50,902 nt of DNA from Patescibacteria group bacterium (lineage in GTDB: Bacteria > Patescibacteriota > Minisyncoccia > Minisyncoccales > UBA5738): NCBI GenBank assembly GCA_022710775.1, contig JAKLGH010000010.1, positions 1 to 50,902 of the forward strand, read 5' to 3'. Of the stretch, positions 23,859 to 33,511 are shown one piece after another. The position numbers and the translations under genes were made by a program. Within the stretch, counting starts at the first letter, position 1. Each line of letters opens with the position of its first letter. The notes under the pieces were generated by a model. It made no database searches, was not told where the DNA came from, and worked only from the letters and a program-made list of their open reading frames with translations.

Positions 23859-25667
23859 ATGAAGGTAGAGCTGCAACAACTTAAAGCTTTTTTACTGGAC
23901 GCGGGTTTGCTCAATGAGCAACAATTTAGCGAATGTTTGGAAAAAAGCAACGATCTCAACTGCAAAATTGACGATATTTTGGTTTCGGAGAGTTATATTA
24001 CGCAAGAGGAGCTGATAAAACTAAAAGCTTACATCTTAGGGATTCCTTTTGTTAATCTTGAAAAAGAGGTTATTGCGCATGATGTATTGAAAATGATTCC
24101 GGAAGCAATAGCAAAAGCTAACAATATTATTGCTTTTAGGAAAAACATTTCTTCTCTTGAAGTTGCGATGTTGGATCCGGAAGATCTCCGGATGATCGAA
24201 TTTATTAAAAAAACCACTAATCTAAGGATTTTGCCCAGGCTTACCACTCCTGAAAGCATCAAGAATGGCCTTTTGCAGTATCAAAAGACGCTTCAGGCCG
24301 AATTTGGCGAGCTGATCAAGGATGAAGGCGCGGATTTAAAAGATTTAAAAAACGGAGAATCGAAAAACAAGAAAGACGGAAAAGAGTTAAAAATGATAAA
24401 AGATGACGAAAGGGGCGTGGAGAGAGTGGAGAAGGAGGAATTAAAAAAAGTTGCCGAGGAGATGCCGGTTATCAGAGTGGTAGACACGCTAATTAAGCAC
24501 GCGATTCTGCAGCGGGCCAGCGATGTTCATATCGAACCGACCGAAAAGGAAGTTTTAATCCGGTACCGTATCGACGGAATATTGCGCGATGCCATGACTT
24601 TGCCGAAAACGGCAGCTTCAGGCATCGTTGCCAGGATTAAGGTTTTATCGAATTTGAAACTTGACGAACATCGTTTGCCGCAAGACGGCCGGTTTAAAGT
24701 GGAAAGCGAGGAGTGGCGCTATTCTTTGCGCGTATCGACTTTGCCCGTCTTTCACGGGGAAAAAATCGTTATGCGCCTTTTACCTGAGACTTCGAGGGCG
24801 GTAGATTTGAAAAAACTCGGTTTCCGCGGAACACAACTGGATCTAATCGAAGATACTCTGAAAAAAACGATGGGTTTGGTTTTAATTACCGGCCCGACCG
24901 GATCAGGAAAAACAACAACGCTTTACTCGATGATGGATATTCTTAACGAGCCGGGAGTTAACATTTCCACCGTTGAAGATCCTATCGAGTACCAGATGCC
25001 CAGGATTAACCAGACTCAAGTGAATGCCAAAATCGGCTTAACCTTTGCTTCCGGTCTAAGGACGCTTTTGCGTCAGGATCCCGATATTATCATGGTGGGA
25101 GAAATACGTGATAATGAAACAGCGGCGTTAGCGATTAATGCCGCTCTTACCGGGCATTTGGTGTTATCGACTTTGCACACTAATTCGGCGGGAGGCGCCA
25201 TTCCGCGGCTTATCGACATGAAGGCCGAGCCGTTTTTAATTTCCTCAACCTTAGATTTGATCGTTGCCCAGCGGTTGATCCGGTGTCTGGACGAGCAAAA
25301 AGAGGAATATCGTTTAAAGGAATCGGATATTAAGAATTTATCCCGTTATTGTGATTTAAGCCGGATAATGAAAATTCTAAAAGAAGAGAAAATTGTTGGT
25401 TCCAAGGCTACTTGGAAAAGCATTCCTTTTTTCCGTCCCACTCCAACGAAGGATTGTCCGGATGGTTATTTGGACAGGATTGGAATTCATGAAACATTGC
25501 ATCTGTCATCCGCGATAAAGGATTTAATAGTGAATAATTCGACTGCCGATCATATTCAGGCGCAGGCCAAAAAAGAGGGCATGATAACCATGTTTGAAGA
25601 CGGATTTATCAAAGCGGCCCAAGGAACAACTTCCATTGAGGAAGTTTTAAGGGTAATTGTCGAATAA
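23859..25667 (+). CDS. pilB: Type IV pilus assembly ATPase PilB
   Basis: 602 aa. The N-terminal T2SSE-N-like domain (about 1-145) is followed by a charged Lys/Glu linker (about 150-200), then the GspE/PilB ATPase core. Walker A GPTGSGKT is at 345-352, the Asp box at VEDPIEYQMP, Walker B at DPDIIMVGEIRD and the His box at TGHLVLSTLHTN. The tetracysteine zinc motif common in PilB is not visible; only scattered Cys occur after residue 480. It powers pilus extension from the inner face of the membrane. No pilT retraction ATPase is in the window. Confidence 0.94.
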   Translation: MKVELQQLKAFLLDAGLLNEQQFSECLEKSNDLNCKIDDILVSESYITQEELIKLKAYILGIPFVNLEKEVIAHDVLKMIPEAIAKANNIIAFRKNISSLEVAMLDPEDLRMIEFIKKTTNLRILPRLTTPESIKNGLLQYQKTLQAEFGELIKDEGADLKDLKNGESKNKKDGKELKMIKDDERGVERVEKEELKKVAEEMPVIRVVDTLIKHAILQRASDVHIEPTEKEVLIRYRIDGILRDAMTLPKTAASGIVARIKVLSNLKLDEHRLPQDGRFKVESEEWRYSLRVSTLPVFHGEKIVMRLLPETSRAVDLKKLGFRGTQLDLIEDTLKKTMGLVLITGPTGSGKTTTLYSMMDILNEPGVNISTVEDPIEYQMPRINQTQVNAKIGLTFASGLRTLLRQDPDIIMVGEIRDNETAALAINAALTGHLVLSTLHTNSAGGAIPRLIDMKAEPFLISSTLDLIVAQRLIRCLDEQKEEYRLKESDIKNLSRYCDLSRIMKILKEEKIVGSKATWKSIPFFRPTPTKDCPDGYLDRIGIHETLHLSSAIKDLIVNNSTADHIQAQAKKEGMITMFEDGFIKAAQGTTSIEEVLRVIVE

Positions 25668-25732
25668 CCAGCAGTTTTGGCGATTAGGTTCGAAGAAATC
25701 ATATTGAAGACGGAGTTATTTTCAAAAAGAAC

Positions 25733-25761
25733 TTACTTTTTTTCAAAAAAGCAATTATAAT
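25733..25761 (+). promoter_or_regulatory. Putative promoter before the HTH membrane protein
   Basis: TATAAT at 25756-25761 with TTACTT 17 nt upstream (25733-25738). The expected transcript would start only about 13 nt before the GTG, giving a very short leader. Confidence 0.45.
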
Positions 25762-25780
25762 AAATCTGTAATATAAAAAA

Positions 25781-26521
25781 GTGGAGGAGCATATCAACAC
25801 GGAATACATAAGTTTATTTGAAGCCAGCAAACTTTGCTCTTATTCGGAGCCGTATTTGCGTTTGCGCGCGAGGCAGGGAAAACTGAAGTCGATTAAATTG
25901 GGAAAAAAATGGATGACGACCGAGTTATGGATAAAAGATTACGTTAAAAAAACCAAAGAGTGGAATGCTAAAATAGCTGCAAAAAAGGCTCAAGTAAAGG
26001 AATTCGAGGCGGAAATGAAGGAAGAGATAAAAGAGATAAAAGAAATTCAAACAAGCATAACTTCGGCAAAAGAAGAAGAAATCATTCAGGAAATTGCGCA
26101 ACCCGTCTCCATTGAGGAACCGGAGGTTCTGACGGTTAATGAAAATTCCGCGAAACAGATCAGAGATAAGGTCAAGAAAAAAAATTGGGATGAACCGAAT
26201 CTTATCGACAGAAACCCCGTGCCTGATTTCGCGTTGGTTATCGGCTCGGCTTTGATGTTTGCCTTAGCTATATTTTTCGCCGTATCATCCGTAAACAGTC
26301 CTTACGCGCCCTTAAATCCGCCCAAGGAACTTATAGGTTCGGGGCAGGCAACGGCTAAAAATGGCGTTGATACGGTTGTTTTGAGGGAATTTTCCAACGA
26401 TCTGGTAATGCCGCAATGTTATTGCCAGGGCGAAGAGATATCGCGCAACGGCGCGGGTTTAAAAGACGATTTCTTTACAAGAGCAGCTCAAGCAGTAGCC
26501 GAAACGTTTTGGCCTTGGTAG
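25781..26521 (+). CDS. Membrane-anchored helix-turn-helix protein
   Basis: 246 aa. Residues 9-55 form a MerR/excisionase-like HTH (SLFEASKLCSYSEPYLRLRA, then GKLKSIKLGKKWMTT). A Lys/Glu-rich coiled coil spans about 60-110. A single transmembrane helix lies at about 147-168 (FALVIGSALMFALAIFFAV). About 75 residues follow outside, with CYC. The start is GTG; no other start keeps the whole HTH, and GGAGGAG lies inside the first codons. It sits between pilB and pilC. A DNA-binding head with a membrane tail could couple transcription to the pilus apparatus, or the HTH fold may have been reused for protein binding. No characterised homologue is known to me. Confidence 0.7.
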   Translation: MEEHINTEYISLFEASKLCSYSEPYLRLRARQGKLKSIKLGKKWMTTELWIKDYVKKTKEWNAKIAAKKAQVKEFEAEMKEEIKEIKEIQTSITSAKEEEIIQEIAQPVSIEEPEVLTVNENSAKQIRDKVKKKNWDEPNLIDRNPVPDFALVIGSALMFALAIFFAVSSVNSPYAPLNPPKELIGSGQATAKNGVDTVVLREFSNDLVMPQCYCQGEEISRNGAGLKDDFFTRAAQAVAETFWPW

Positions 26522-26597
26522 ATTGACAGCCAATTAATTTATGCTGTTTGTGCCGGGGAAATGCCCGGTTTTTCGTTTTATTTGTCCGTTTTCTTAA

Positions 26598-26626
26598 TTT
26601 CGTTAAGGCCAAAAAAGAGGTATAAT
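26598..26626 (+). promoter_or_regulatory. Putative promoter for pilC
   Basis: TATAAT at 26621-26626 with a weak -35 (TTTCGT, 26598-26603). The leader would contain the 12-codon upstream frame at 26694. Confidence 0.42.
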
Positions 26627-26693
26627 TATTTAAGATAGCGAGGAAAAATATTTCTTATTAAAAGGATAATACTATTGGGAAAATAAATATTTG

Positions 26694-26732
26694 ATGTCCA
26701 AGCACTCTTATACCAAGCAATCTTATGTCTAA
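26694..26732 (+). CDS. Upstream 12-codon reading frame duplicating the pilC start
   Basis: Reading from 26694 gives M-S-K-H-S-Y-T-K-Q-S-Y-V and a TAA at 26730-26732. The first 18 nt match the pilC start (26725-26742) at 16 positions. The frame ends 8 nt inside pilC, in another frame. It may be a leader peptide coupling translation to pilC, or just a small duplication. Expression is unproven. Confidence 0.35.
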   Translation: MSKHSYTKQSYV

Positions 26733-27939
26733 GTACTCTTATGTTGCGAAATCGCTGGAAGGGGTTCAAAAGATAGGCGAAGTTGAGGCTAGCGATTCCC
26801 GAGAAGTGGCGAAAATTCTCCATCAAGAGGGTTTTGTGTTGCTTGAAGCGAAATGTGAAGATAAGGTAAAAAGAGGTTTCAAGATCTCGCTTCCGTCTTT
26901 TGGGGTTAGCGTCAAAGAAAAGATCTTTTTTACAAAAAATCTCCAAGTTATGATCGCTTCCGGCTTGTCGCTTCCTCGTTCGATTAGCATACTTTCTGCC
27001 CAGGCGAAGAATAAGAAGCTAAAAGAAGCGTTAGAAGCGATAAAAACGGAGATTACCCAAGGTAAGAATTTTTCCGAGTCGATGCAAAAATATCCTGGAA
27101 TATTTTCCGATTTTTATTGCAGCATGGTGAAAGTGGGGGAAGAAACAGGAACCCTTGAAAAAGTACTGGATATTCTCGATAAGCAGCTGGAGAAAGATTA
27201 TGATCTTCAGTGTAAGGTAAAAGGAGCTTTGATATATCCGGCCGTAATTTTCGTATTGATGATTGGTATCGGAGTTTTGATGCTGGTTTACGTCGTACCT
27301 ACCTTGTCGGCAACTTTCATTGAACTGAAGGTTGAGCTTCCAATGACCACCCGGATCGTTATGGGCATGGGGAATTTTTTTAAGAGCAATATATTGTTAA
27401 TTGTTCTTTTAACCGCGTTATTTATCGCCGGTATGGCTAAATTTATCAGAACTAATGTTGGAAAAAGATCTTACGACAATTTAATGCTTTTAATGCCGAT
27501 TATTTCTCCTATCGTAAAAAATATCAATTCGGCATATACGGTTAGGAATCTAAGTTCTCTGATCGCTTCAGGCGTATCTCTTCCGCGGGCCTTGGAAATA
27601 ACGGCCAATACTTTAGGCAATTATCAGTATAAAACAGCCTTGATTGAGGCTGAAGAGAAAGTGAAAAAGGGCGAAAAATTTTCGGAAACGTTAAAACAAT
27701 ACGATTCAATTTATCCGGCTACTTTGATCCAAATGATTGCTGTCGGAGAGGAGACGGGAGAGACGAGCGTTATCCTTTCCAAGCTGGCCGATTTTTATGA
27801 AAATGAAGTTAGCGAGGCGACAAAAAACCTTGCATCTGTAATTGAACCATTTTTAATGATTATCATTGGAGCCGTTGTGGGGTTTTTTGCCGTTTCCATG
27901 ATCCAGCCGATGTATTCGATGATGGATTCCATCAATTAA
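26725..27939 (+). CDS. pilC: Type IV pilus inner membrane platform protein PilC
   Basis: 404 aa of the GspF/PilC family with the typical repeat of two cytoplasmic helical domains (about 60-185 and 260-385). Each is followed by membrane segments, at about 170-195, 222-240 and 375-397. Family blocks GEETGTLEKVLDILD and GEETGETSVILSKLADFYENEV are clear. It forms the platform that PilB drives. The N-terminus MSKYSYVAKSL fits the family (usually MPxFxYxA), supporting the ATG at 26725. The 203-nt gap before it contains a promoter candidate and a duplicated start region. Confidence 0.94.
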   Translation: MSKYSYVAKSLEGVQKIGEVEASDSREVAKILHQEGFVLLEAKCEDKVKRGFKISLPSFGVSVKEKIFFTKNLQVMIASGLSLPRSISILSAQAKNKKLKEALEAIKTEITQGKNFSESMQKYPGIFSDFYCSMVKVGEETGTLEKVLDILDKQLEKDYDLQCKVKGALIYPAVIFVLMIGIGVLMLVYVVPTLSATFIELKVELPMTTRIVMGMGNFFKSNILLIVLLTALFIAGMAKFIRTNVGKRSYDNLMLLMPIISPIVKNINSAYTVRNLSSLIASGVSLPRALEITANTLGNYQYKTALIEAEEKVKKGEKFSETLKQYDSIYPATLIQMIAVGEETGETSVILSKLADFYENEVSEATKNLASVIEPFLMIIIGAVVGFFAVSMIQPMYSMMDSIN

Positions 27940-28027
27940 CACTGAAAACAAAAATAGGCCGGGTTTAAAATACCGGATTCACCGCGGTTCAGGTTCGACA
28001 GAGCGTAAATAATTCATCAAACCTAAG

Positions 28028-29791
28028 ATGATTTTCAGAAAAAAACAAACAATCAAAAATAAAGGATTTACGCTGATTGAAGCCTTGGTCGGAGTAACGA
28101 TTTTTGCGATTGTTTTTTTCGGAATATTCGGTGCTTACCGGCTTGGTTTGAAAGTTATCGGAGTAAGCAAGAATAAAATAGTTGCGACTGCGCTAGCCAA
28201 CAGCCGGATCGAAGAGATAAAAAACCTTACTTACGAATCGGCGGGATTGGTAGACGCGGTGCTTCCAATGGCAGAGGGAATTTTAGAGCAGGAAATCGTT
28301 AAAACCATAAACGGGGTTGATTATACGATTGAAACTAAAATTCAGTTTGTAACGGATTCGGAAGACGGATTCGGAGCAGCGGATAATTGTAATTGGGATT
28401 ATAAAAAAGCCGATGTGACTGTTACGTGGCAGGATAGTTTCGCCGGCCAGTTGACGGTCTCCGCCGCTATTTCTCCAAAAAACGCAGTTCAGGAGGCTCA
28501 AACATGCTTAAGCCAGCCTGGAGGGATATTGACGGTTACTGTATTTGATTCGACCGGAGCCCTCGTTTTGTCTCCAACGATATCCGTTTATGAAGAAGCG
28601 ACAAGCAATTTGATTGATACTGCGGTTCCGTCAAGCGGAAAACATTCTTTTACTTTACCGGTCGGCACCTACCGGGTGGAAGTTGATAAATCCGGATACG
28701 GAAATGCCAGAACTTACAGCACTGCTGAAGTTGCGGTTCCCGATAGTCCCAATCCTGCCGTATTGAATGGCGATGCTACCGAGATGAGCCTTATGACCGA
28801 TCAAAATAGTACGTTGGTTGTTGATGGGGCTGTTCCGAACGGCCATGATAATTTCGGCGATACTTTTTCAGACCAATCATTGATCTCGGATATATTCGAC
28901 GCGCAGGTGGTTTCCGGAGCCGTGTTAATAGCGGGGCCCGCGTATTCGGAGGACGGATATGTAATTTCTAATTCCGTAGCTCCGTCAGATCTGGTTTCTT
29001 GGGATTACGCGGAATTTACCGATCACCGTCCGGCATCCACTGATATCAAATATCAAATTCTTTATTTTGACGGCGCTGATTGGACATTAGTGCCCGAAGG
29101 CAGCTTGGGAGGGAATACCATTGGTTTTGGAAGTTCGCCTATTAATCTTTCGGGATTGGATAAGAACATCTATTCGCAGCTGAAGATTAAAGGGACTCTT
29201 TTATCAAACGATCCGTTAGCTACGCCCGAGATCAGAGACTGGAGAATTTCTTGGACAAACGATACGAGCGTTCCGATAGGAGATGTCGCTTTCAATTTAT
29301 TGGGATCTAAAACTATCGGGAAAAACGGGGCAGGCGAAACCGTATATAAATACTCCGCTAACCATATTCTTGATGCTTCGGGACATTTGGATATAGAAGA
29401 TATTGAGGGTGACGCATACACTATAGCTGTTGACCCGTCGGAAGGATTAAGCCTGATTGGCATTGATCCGAGCCCTCAGCCCATAAATGCCGTTCCGGGA
29501 AGCGTTGTACCGGTAAAATTATTTTTACGGGCCCAGAATGCATTATTGGCAACGGTTGAAAACGATGTTACTTTGGGTCCGGTTTTCTCCGCCTCGATCA
29601 GGCTTCAGAATGCGTCGCTTGGCTATGATAAAACCCAATACACAAATGAGGATGGCCAAACTTATTTCGCGCCGCTGCAAAACGGGGTTTATGACCTGAC
29701 GGTTTCTCTCCAGGGTTATACGGATTATTCAGGCACGGCGACGGTATCCGGGGAAACGGCAAAAATCATCAGTATTCAACAGAATGAGTGA
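28028..29791 (+). CDS. Large prepilin-like protein with C-terminal beta domains
   Basis: 587 aa with a prepilin peptidase site and hydrophobic helix near the N-terminus (KGFTLIEALVGV, cleavage after Gly; the Glu at mature position 5 is present). The first 140 residues resemble a minor pilin. Beyond that are carboxypeptidase-regulatory-like repeats, e.g. TVFDSTGALVLSPTISVYE with GTYRVEVDKSGYG, and a second near the end (NGVYDLTVSLQGYTDYSG). Minor pilins are usually below 250 aa, so this one displays an extra exposed module, perhaps an adhesin at the pilus tip. Next to two more prepilin-like genes. Confidence 0.78.
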   Translation: MIFRKKQTIKNKGFTLIEALVGVTIFAIVFFGIFGAYRLGLKVIGVSKNKIVATALANSRIEEIKNLTYESAGLVDAVLPMAEGILEQEIVKTINGVDYTIETKIQFVTDSEDGFGAADNCNWDYKKADVTVTWQDSFAGQLTVSAAISPKNAVQEAQTCLSQPGGILTVTVFDSTGALVLSPTISVYEEATSNLIDTAVPSSGKHSFTLPVGTYRVEVDKSGYGNARTYSTAEVAVPDSPNPAVLNGDATEMSLMTDQNSTLVVDGAVPNGHDNFGDTFSDQSLISDIFDAQVVSGAVLIAGPAYSEDGYVISNSVAPSDLVSWDYAEFTDHRPASTDIKYQILYFDGADWTLVPEGSLGGNTIGFGSSPINLSGLDKNIYSQLKIKGTLLSNDPLATPEIRDWRISWTNDTSVPIGDVAFNLLGSKTIGKNGAGETVYKYSANHILDASGHLDIEDIEGDAYTIAVDPSEGLSLIGIDPSPQPINAVPGSVVPVKLFLRAQNALLATVENDVTLGPVFSASIRLQNASLGYDKTQYTNEDGQTYFAPLQNGVYDLTVSLQGYTDYSGTATVSGETAKIISIQQNE

Positions 29792-29806
29792 TTTTTAATC
29801 AATAGC

Positions 29807-30811
29807 ATGAAATTTATTACTGATAAAAAAGTAAAATTGGCAGATAAAGGGTTTACTTTGATTGAATCAATCGCGGTTATTTTTGTTTTTGCTTTAATTT
29901 TTGGAGTGGTATCGGCTTCGATAGTTATGATTTATCAAACTCAAGGATATTCTATTCAGCAATCTATGGCGATAGACGAAGCCAGGCGCGGGGTTGAAGT
30001 CATGGCTAGCGAAATCCGGCAGGCTAATTACGGAGAAAACGGGGCCTATCCCATAGAAATGGGCGCGGGGAAAGAATTTATTTTTTATAGCGATGTTGAT
30101 GCGGACGGCACTATCGAAAAAGTCCGATATTTTTTGGCGACAGTGAACAGCGGATCCGATACCGGACAGTGTTCAACCAATTCAAAAGGGGGGTCGTGCA
30201 ATGTTAATTTTACGAACTTCCTGACAGGAACTTTAAAATCAGCTCAATTGAAAGTATCGGTAGAGGGAGACCTTGGCAGCAGCAACGAAACGGCTTCTGT
30301 ATATATCGACGGATCCAATATTGATACTCTGTGCGTGAGCGGATGCAATGATTGCGCTGCGGCTTGGCAGGGCGTGCAAACTTACGATATTACTTCGGCG
30401 GCCCAGGATGATTCCGTGCAAGTTATGGTTGACGGCAGCAACCAGGTTGATCCGGGGTGTTCCTGGGGAGGATCCCATTCGTTGAAAGCGCAGTTTGAGT
30501 TCTCGTTTGTTGAAGAGATTCCTAACGTCGGGAATCAGCTTAAAAGAGGCGTAATTGAACCGTCAGGAGTGCCGCCGGTTTATCTGGACAGCCAGGAAGA
30601 AGTAAAAATTATTACTTCTTATGTCAGGAATGCTCCGCCGATCTTTACTTATTTCGATAAGGACGGCAATCAAATTATTCTGGACCCGGCGATATTACGC
30701 GATACGAAAATGATGAAACTTTTCATGGTTATCAATATCGATCCCAACCGCCCTCCGGGCGATTATGACTTGGAACAGTATGTGCAATTGAGGAATTTAA
30801 AAGAAGAATGA
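29807..30811 (+). CDS. Prepilin-like protein (PilW/GspJ-like)
   Basis: 334 aa with the class III signal KGFTLIESIAVIFVFALIFG, then a helical spine and an EARRGVEVMASEIRQANYG block typical of PilW/GspJ minor pilins. The C-terminal 200 residues are beta-rich with several Cys pairs (CVSGCNDC). Probably a minor pilin at the tip or initiation complex. The next gene starts inside its stop codon (ATGA). Confidence 0.78.
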   Translation: MKFITDKKVKLADKGFTLIESIAVIFVFALIFGVVSASIVMIYQTQGYSIQQSMAIDEARRGVEVMASEIRQANYGENGAYPIEMGAGKEFIFYSDVDADGTIEKVRYFLATVNSGSDTGQCSTNSKGGSCNVNFTNFLTGTLKSAQLKVSVEGDLGSSNETASVYIDGSNIDTLCVSGCNDCAAAWQGVQTYDITSAAQDDSVQVMVDGSNQVDPGCSWGGSHSLKAQFEFSFVEEIPNVGNQLKRGVIEPSGVPPVYLDSQEEVKIITSYVRNAPPIFTYFDKDGNQIILDPAILRDTKMMKLFMVINIDPNRPPGDYDLEQYVQLRNLKEE

Positions 30812-32283
30812 TCGTTAATTGCAAAAGAAGCATAATGGATGTATTAATTTCAAAAAAAGATAGGCAAGAAAAAGGGTTCATTGTGTTTTATGTGCTGATT
30901 TTTGGCGCGGTCTTTCTGGTCCTTATAGGCGCCCTTTTCGGGCTTATTTTAATGCAGTTGCGCCATTCGGCCCAAAAGGTAAGCTGGAACCAATCGTTGA
31001 ACATTGCCGAAGCTGGCGTGGAATATTATCGCTGGTGCTTGAACCATGGTGTTGAGGCCGGTTGCTCCGGAACCAAGGATTATCTGGACAATAACGGCAA
31101 CTCGATCGGAAAGTTTACCATTGACTCCGACTCCGCGGAAATGTGCGGGCAAGTTATCCAAAGAACGATTACTTCGGTTGGCTGGACCAATAATTATCCT
31201 TCAAGCAAGCGAACTATCAGGGTGCTGTATGCCAAAGACTCCATAGCTAAGTATTCCTATATTTTAAACAGCAACGTTTGGATTGGAGACGACCATATTA
31301 TTAACGGCCCTTACCATTCCAACGGAGGAATCCGTATGGATGGAAGCAACCAGTCGCTTATCAGCAGCGCTGCGGTGCGCAACAATGCCGGGGAATGGAT
31401 TTGTACTTCTTCCTTTGGCTGCAATCCGTGCCCGACCGGCGATGGCTGCTATACCTCTGGAGGAAACTGTATCTGTCCCGGAGTTTTTACAACCACCGAT
31501 AATCCTACAGTCAGCCTTTTTAAATATCCTACACCTCCGTTTGATTTCAACGCGATTACCATCGATTTGGCAATGATAAAAGACAAGGCTCAAAACGGAG
31601 GCGGTTTGTATTTTCCGAAATCAGTTGATCTTGTTCCGGGAAGCAAAGGCTACCATTTAAAATTTTTGAGTAACGGCCGAGTGGAAGTTTGGGCGGTAAG
31701 AGCTCTTCAACAGACAAATGGTTATAGCGAAGAAGAAGGCTGGCAGCAGGATCGTTTTACCATTAATAATGAGAGCCTATACGGGACCTACAGCATACCT
31801 GCCGATTGCTCGGTGATATACCTGGAAGATAACCTATGGGTTGAAGGTACGGTGAAGGGAAAGGTTGTTGTCGCTTCGGCCGACCTCATAAACATTAATG
31901 TCGATACGAGCATCGTTCTTCCTTCCAACATCACTTACTCCACTTATAGCGGTTCCGATGGGTTGGCGCTTATTGCCGAAAAGAATGTTTTGATCGGTCC
32001 CCAGTCTCCTAATAATATGGAGCTGCACACAATTATTGTTGCCCAGAAAGGAAGGTTTGGACGCAATCATTATCCGAATAATTTTCGTGATTCTCTAACA
32101 ATATATGGTTCGATAATTTCCAACGGGCGGGTCGGTACCCAATGGACCAGCGGCAGCCAGATAGTTTCCGGGTACACGAATCGCTATACTTATTACGACA
32201 GAAACCAGGTCTATAATCCTCCGCCATTCATAGCTTCAACAAGCTCGGATTTTAAAATTGTAAGGTGGCAAGAGATAGATTAA
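30808..32283 (+). CDS. PilX-like pilus-associated membrane protein
   Basis: 491 aa. The N-terminus has KGFIVFYVLIFGAVFLVLIGALF, a single transmembrane helix that resembles PilX proteins. The usual Glu-5 of true prepilins is not present, so cleavage by prepilin peptidase is uncertain. A helical part with SLNIAEAGVEYYRW is the conserved PilX_N feature. The rest is beta-rich with a Cys cluster (CNPCPTGDGC near residue 208). The ATG at 30808 overlaps the preceding stop (ATGA); an inner ATG at 30835 is also possible. Probably assembles with the two preceding minor pilins. Confidence 0.72.
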   Translation: MIVNCKRSIMDVLISKKDRQEKGFIVFYVLIFGAVFLVLIGALFGLILMQLRHSAQKVSWNQSLNIAEAGVEYYRWCLNHGVEAGCSGTKDYLDNNGNSIGKFTIDSDSAEMCGQVIQRTITSVGWTNNYPSSKRTIRVLYAKDSIAKYSYILNSNVWIGDDHIINGPYHSNGGIRMDGSNQSLISSAAVRNNAGEWICTSSFGCNPCPTGDGCYTSGGNCICPGVFTTTDNPTVSLFKYPTPPFDFNAITIDLAMIKDKAQNGGGLYFPKSVDLVPGSKGYHLKFLSNGRVEVWAVRALQQTNGYSEEEGWQQDRFTINNESLYGTYSIPADCSVIYLEDNLWVEGTVKGKVVVASADLININVDTSIVLPSNITYSTYSGSDGLALIAEKNVLIGPQSPNNMELHTIIVAQKGRFGRNHYPNNFRDSLTIYGSIISNGRVGTQWTSGSQIVSGYTNRYTYYDRNQVYNPPPFIASTSSDFKIVRWQEID

Positions 32284-32333
32284 AATGGTAAATGGGCGTT
32301 CTCTTAATAGAATGCGGATGCAATTGATTTATT

Positions 32334-33491
32334 ATGGAACTATTAAGTTTAAAAACTGCCGCGTTCGGCCTTGAAATAACAGATTTTTATCTGCGTGCGG
32401 TTGATTTGAAGAAAAGAAACGGAAAAACAGTTATTTCGGCGATTTCGTGTCTTGAGATTGCTCCGGGGATTGTTGAAGCGGGGGAAGTGAAAGACGATAA
32501 AAAACTGGCTGAAGCGATAAAAAACTGTATAAAGAAAGCCAAGGGACAAAAGATAGAAAAAAAATACGTGGTTGTTTCCTTGCCCGACGATAAGGCTTTT
32601 TTACAAGTTATCCAAATGCCGAAGATGTCGGAAAAGGATCTGCGTTCGGCAGTTTCCTTTGAGGCGGAAAACTATATACCAATGCCTTTAACGAAGGCCA
32701 GTTTTGATTATCAGGCGATACCGGAGCCAAGCGGAAAAATTGATCATCTCGATATTCTGATTGCCGCCTTTCCGAAAACTGTGATCGATCCTTATGTTGA
32801 TGCTGTTAAAAAAGCAGGCTTGTCTCCTATTGCTTTCGAGCTGGAGTCGCAGGCTGTTGCCCGTATACTGGTCAATGATGGTTTTTCCGACGCTCCGGTT
32901 CTAATAATCAACGTTGGCGACGTAAAGACCAATTTGGCAGTATATGCCGGTTATTCGTTGCGCATCTCTTTTTCCATTCCTATTTCCAACAAATATTTTA
33001 TTAATACGATTTCAAAAAGCCTTGGCGTTAATACGAAGGAGGCGGAATTTATCAAAATCAATTACGGAATAGAAAAATATAACAGCGGGGAAGCCTGTTT
33101 GAAAGAAAAAAAGGATGATATCAAACTGGCGAAAGGGCGAACCGAAAAAGACCAAAGGGCGATTTTCGAATCTCTTTTGCCCGGGATCATAGATTTCACC
33201 CAACAAACGGAAAAATACTTGAATTATTATCATACCCATGCCAGCCATGAACATCTTGGGAAAGATAAGCGGATGGTTAGAAAGATTTTCTTGTGCGGTT
33301 CCGGAGCCAATTTGAAAGGATTGGATCAATTGATAAACATGAAATTAAAGCTTCCGGTCAAAAAGGGAGATATATTTTCAAACGGCTTATTGGCGGAAAA
33401 AGAAAAAAAGTCCGTTATCCCTGATGGAGATACAAGCCAATTTGTTACTGCTTTCGGGCTGGCCGTAAGGGGATTGGTCGGCAAAGAATAG
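32334..33491 (+). CDS. pilM: Type IV pilus assembly protein PilM
   Basis: Actin-like ATPase family, 385 aa. It begins FGLEITDFYLRAVDLKK, with later blocks SLPDDKAFLQVIQMPKM, INVGDVKTNLAVYAG and FLCGSGANLKGLDQLI. PilM is cytoplasmic and binds the N-terminal tail of PilN to form the ring under the platform. pilN follows after 20 nt and pilO after that, the standard order. No Shine-Dalgarno is evident. Confidence 0.92.
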   Translation: MELLSLKTAAFGLEITDFYLRAVDLKKRNGKTVISAISCLEIAPGIVEAGEVKDDKKLAEAIKNCIKKAKGQKIEKKYVVVSLPDDKAFLQVIQMPKMSEKDLRSAVSFEAENYIPMPLTKASFDYQAIPEPSGKIDHLDILIAAFPKTVIDPYVDAVKKAGLSPIAFELESQAVARILVNDGFSDAPVLIINVGDVKTNLAVYAGYSLRISFSIPISNKYFINTISKSLGVNTKEAEFIKINYGIEKYNSGEACLKEKKDDIKLAKGRTEKDQRAIFESLLPGIIDFTQQTEKYLNYYHTHASHEHLGKDKRMVRKIFLCGSGANLKGLDQLINMKLKLPVKKGDIFSNGLLAEKEKKSVIPDGDTSQFVTAFGLAVRGLVGKE

Positions 33492-33511
33492 GCCAAAGAA
33501 AGTTTTTAAAA

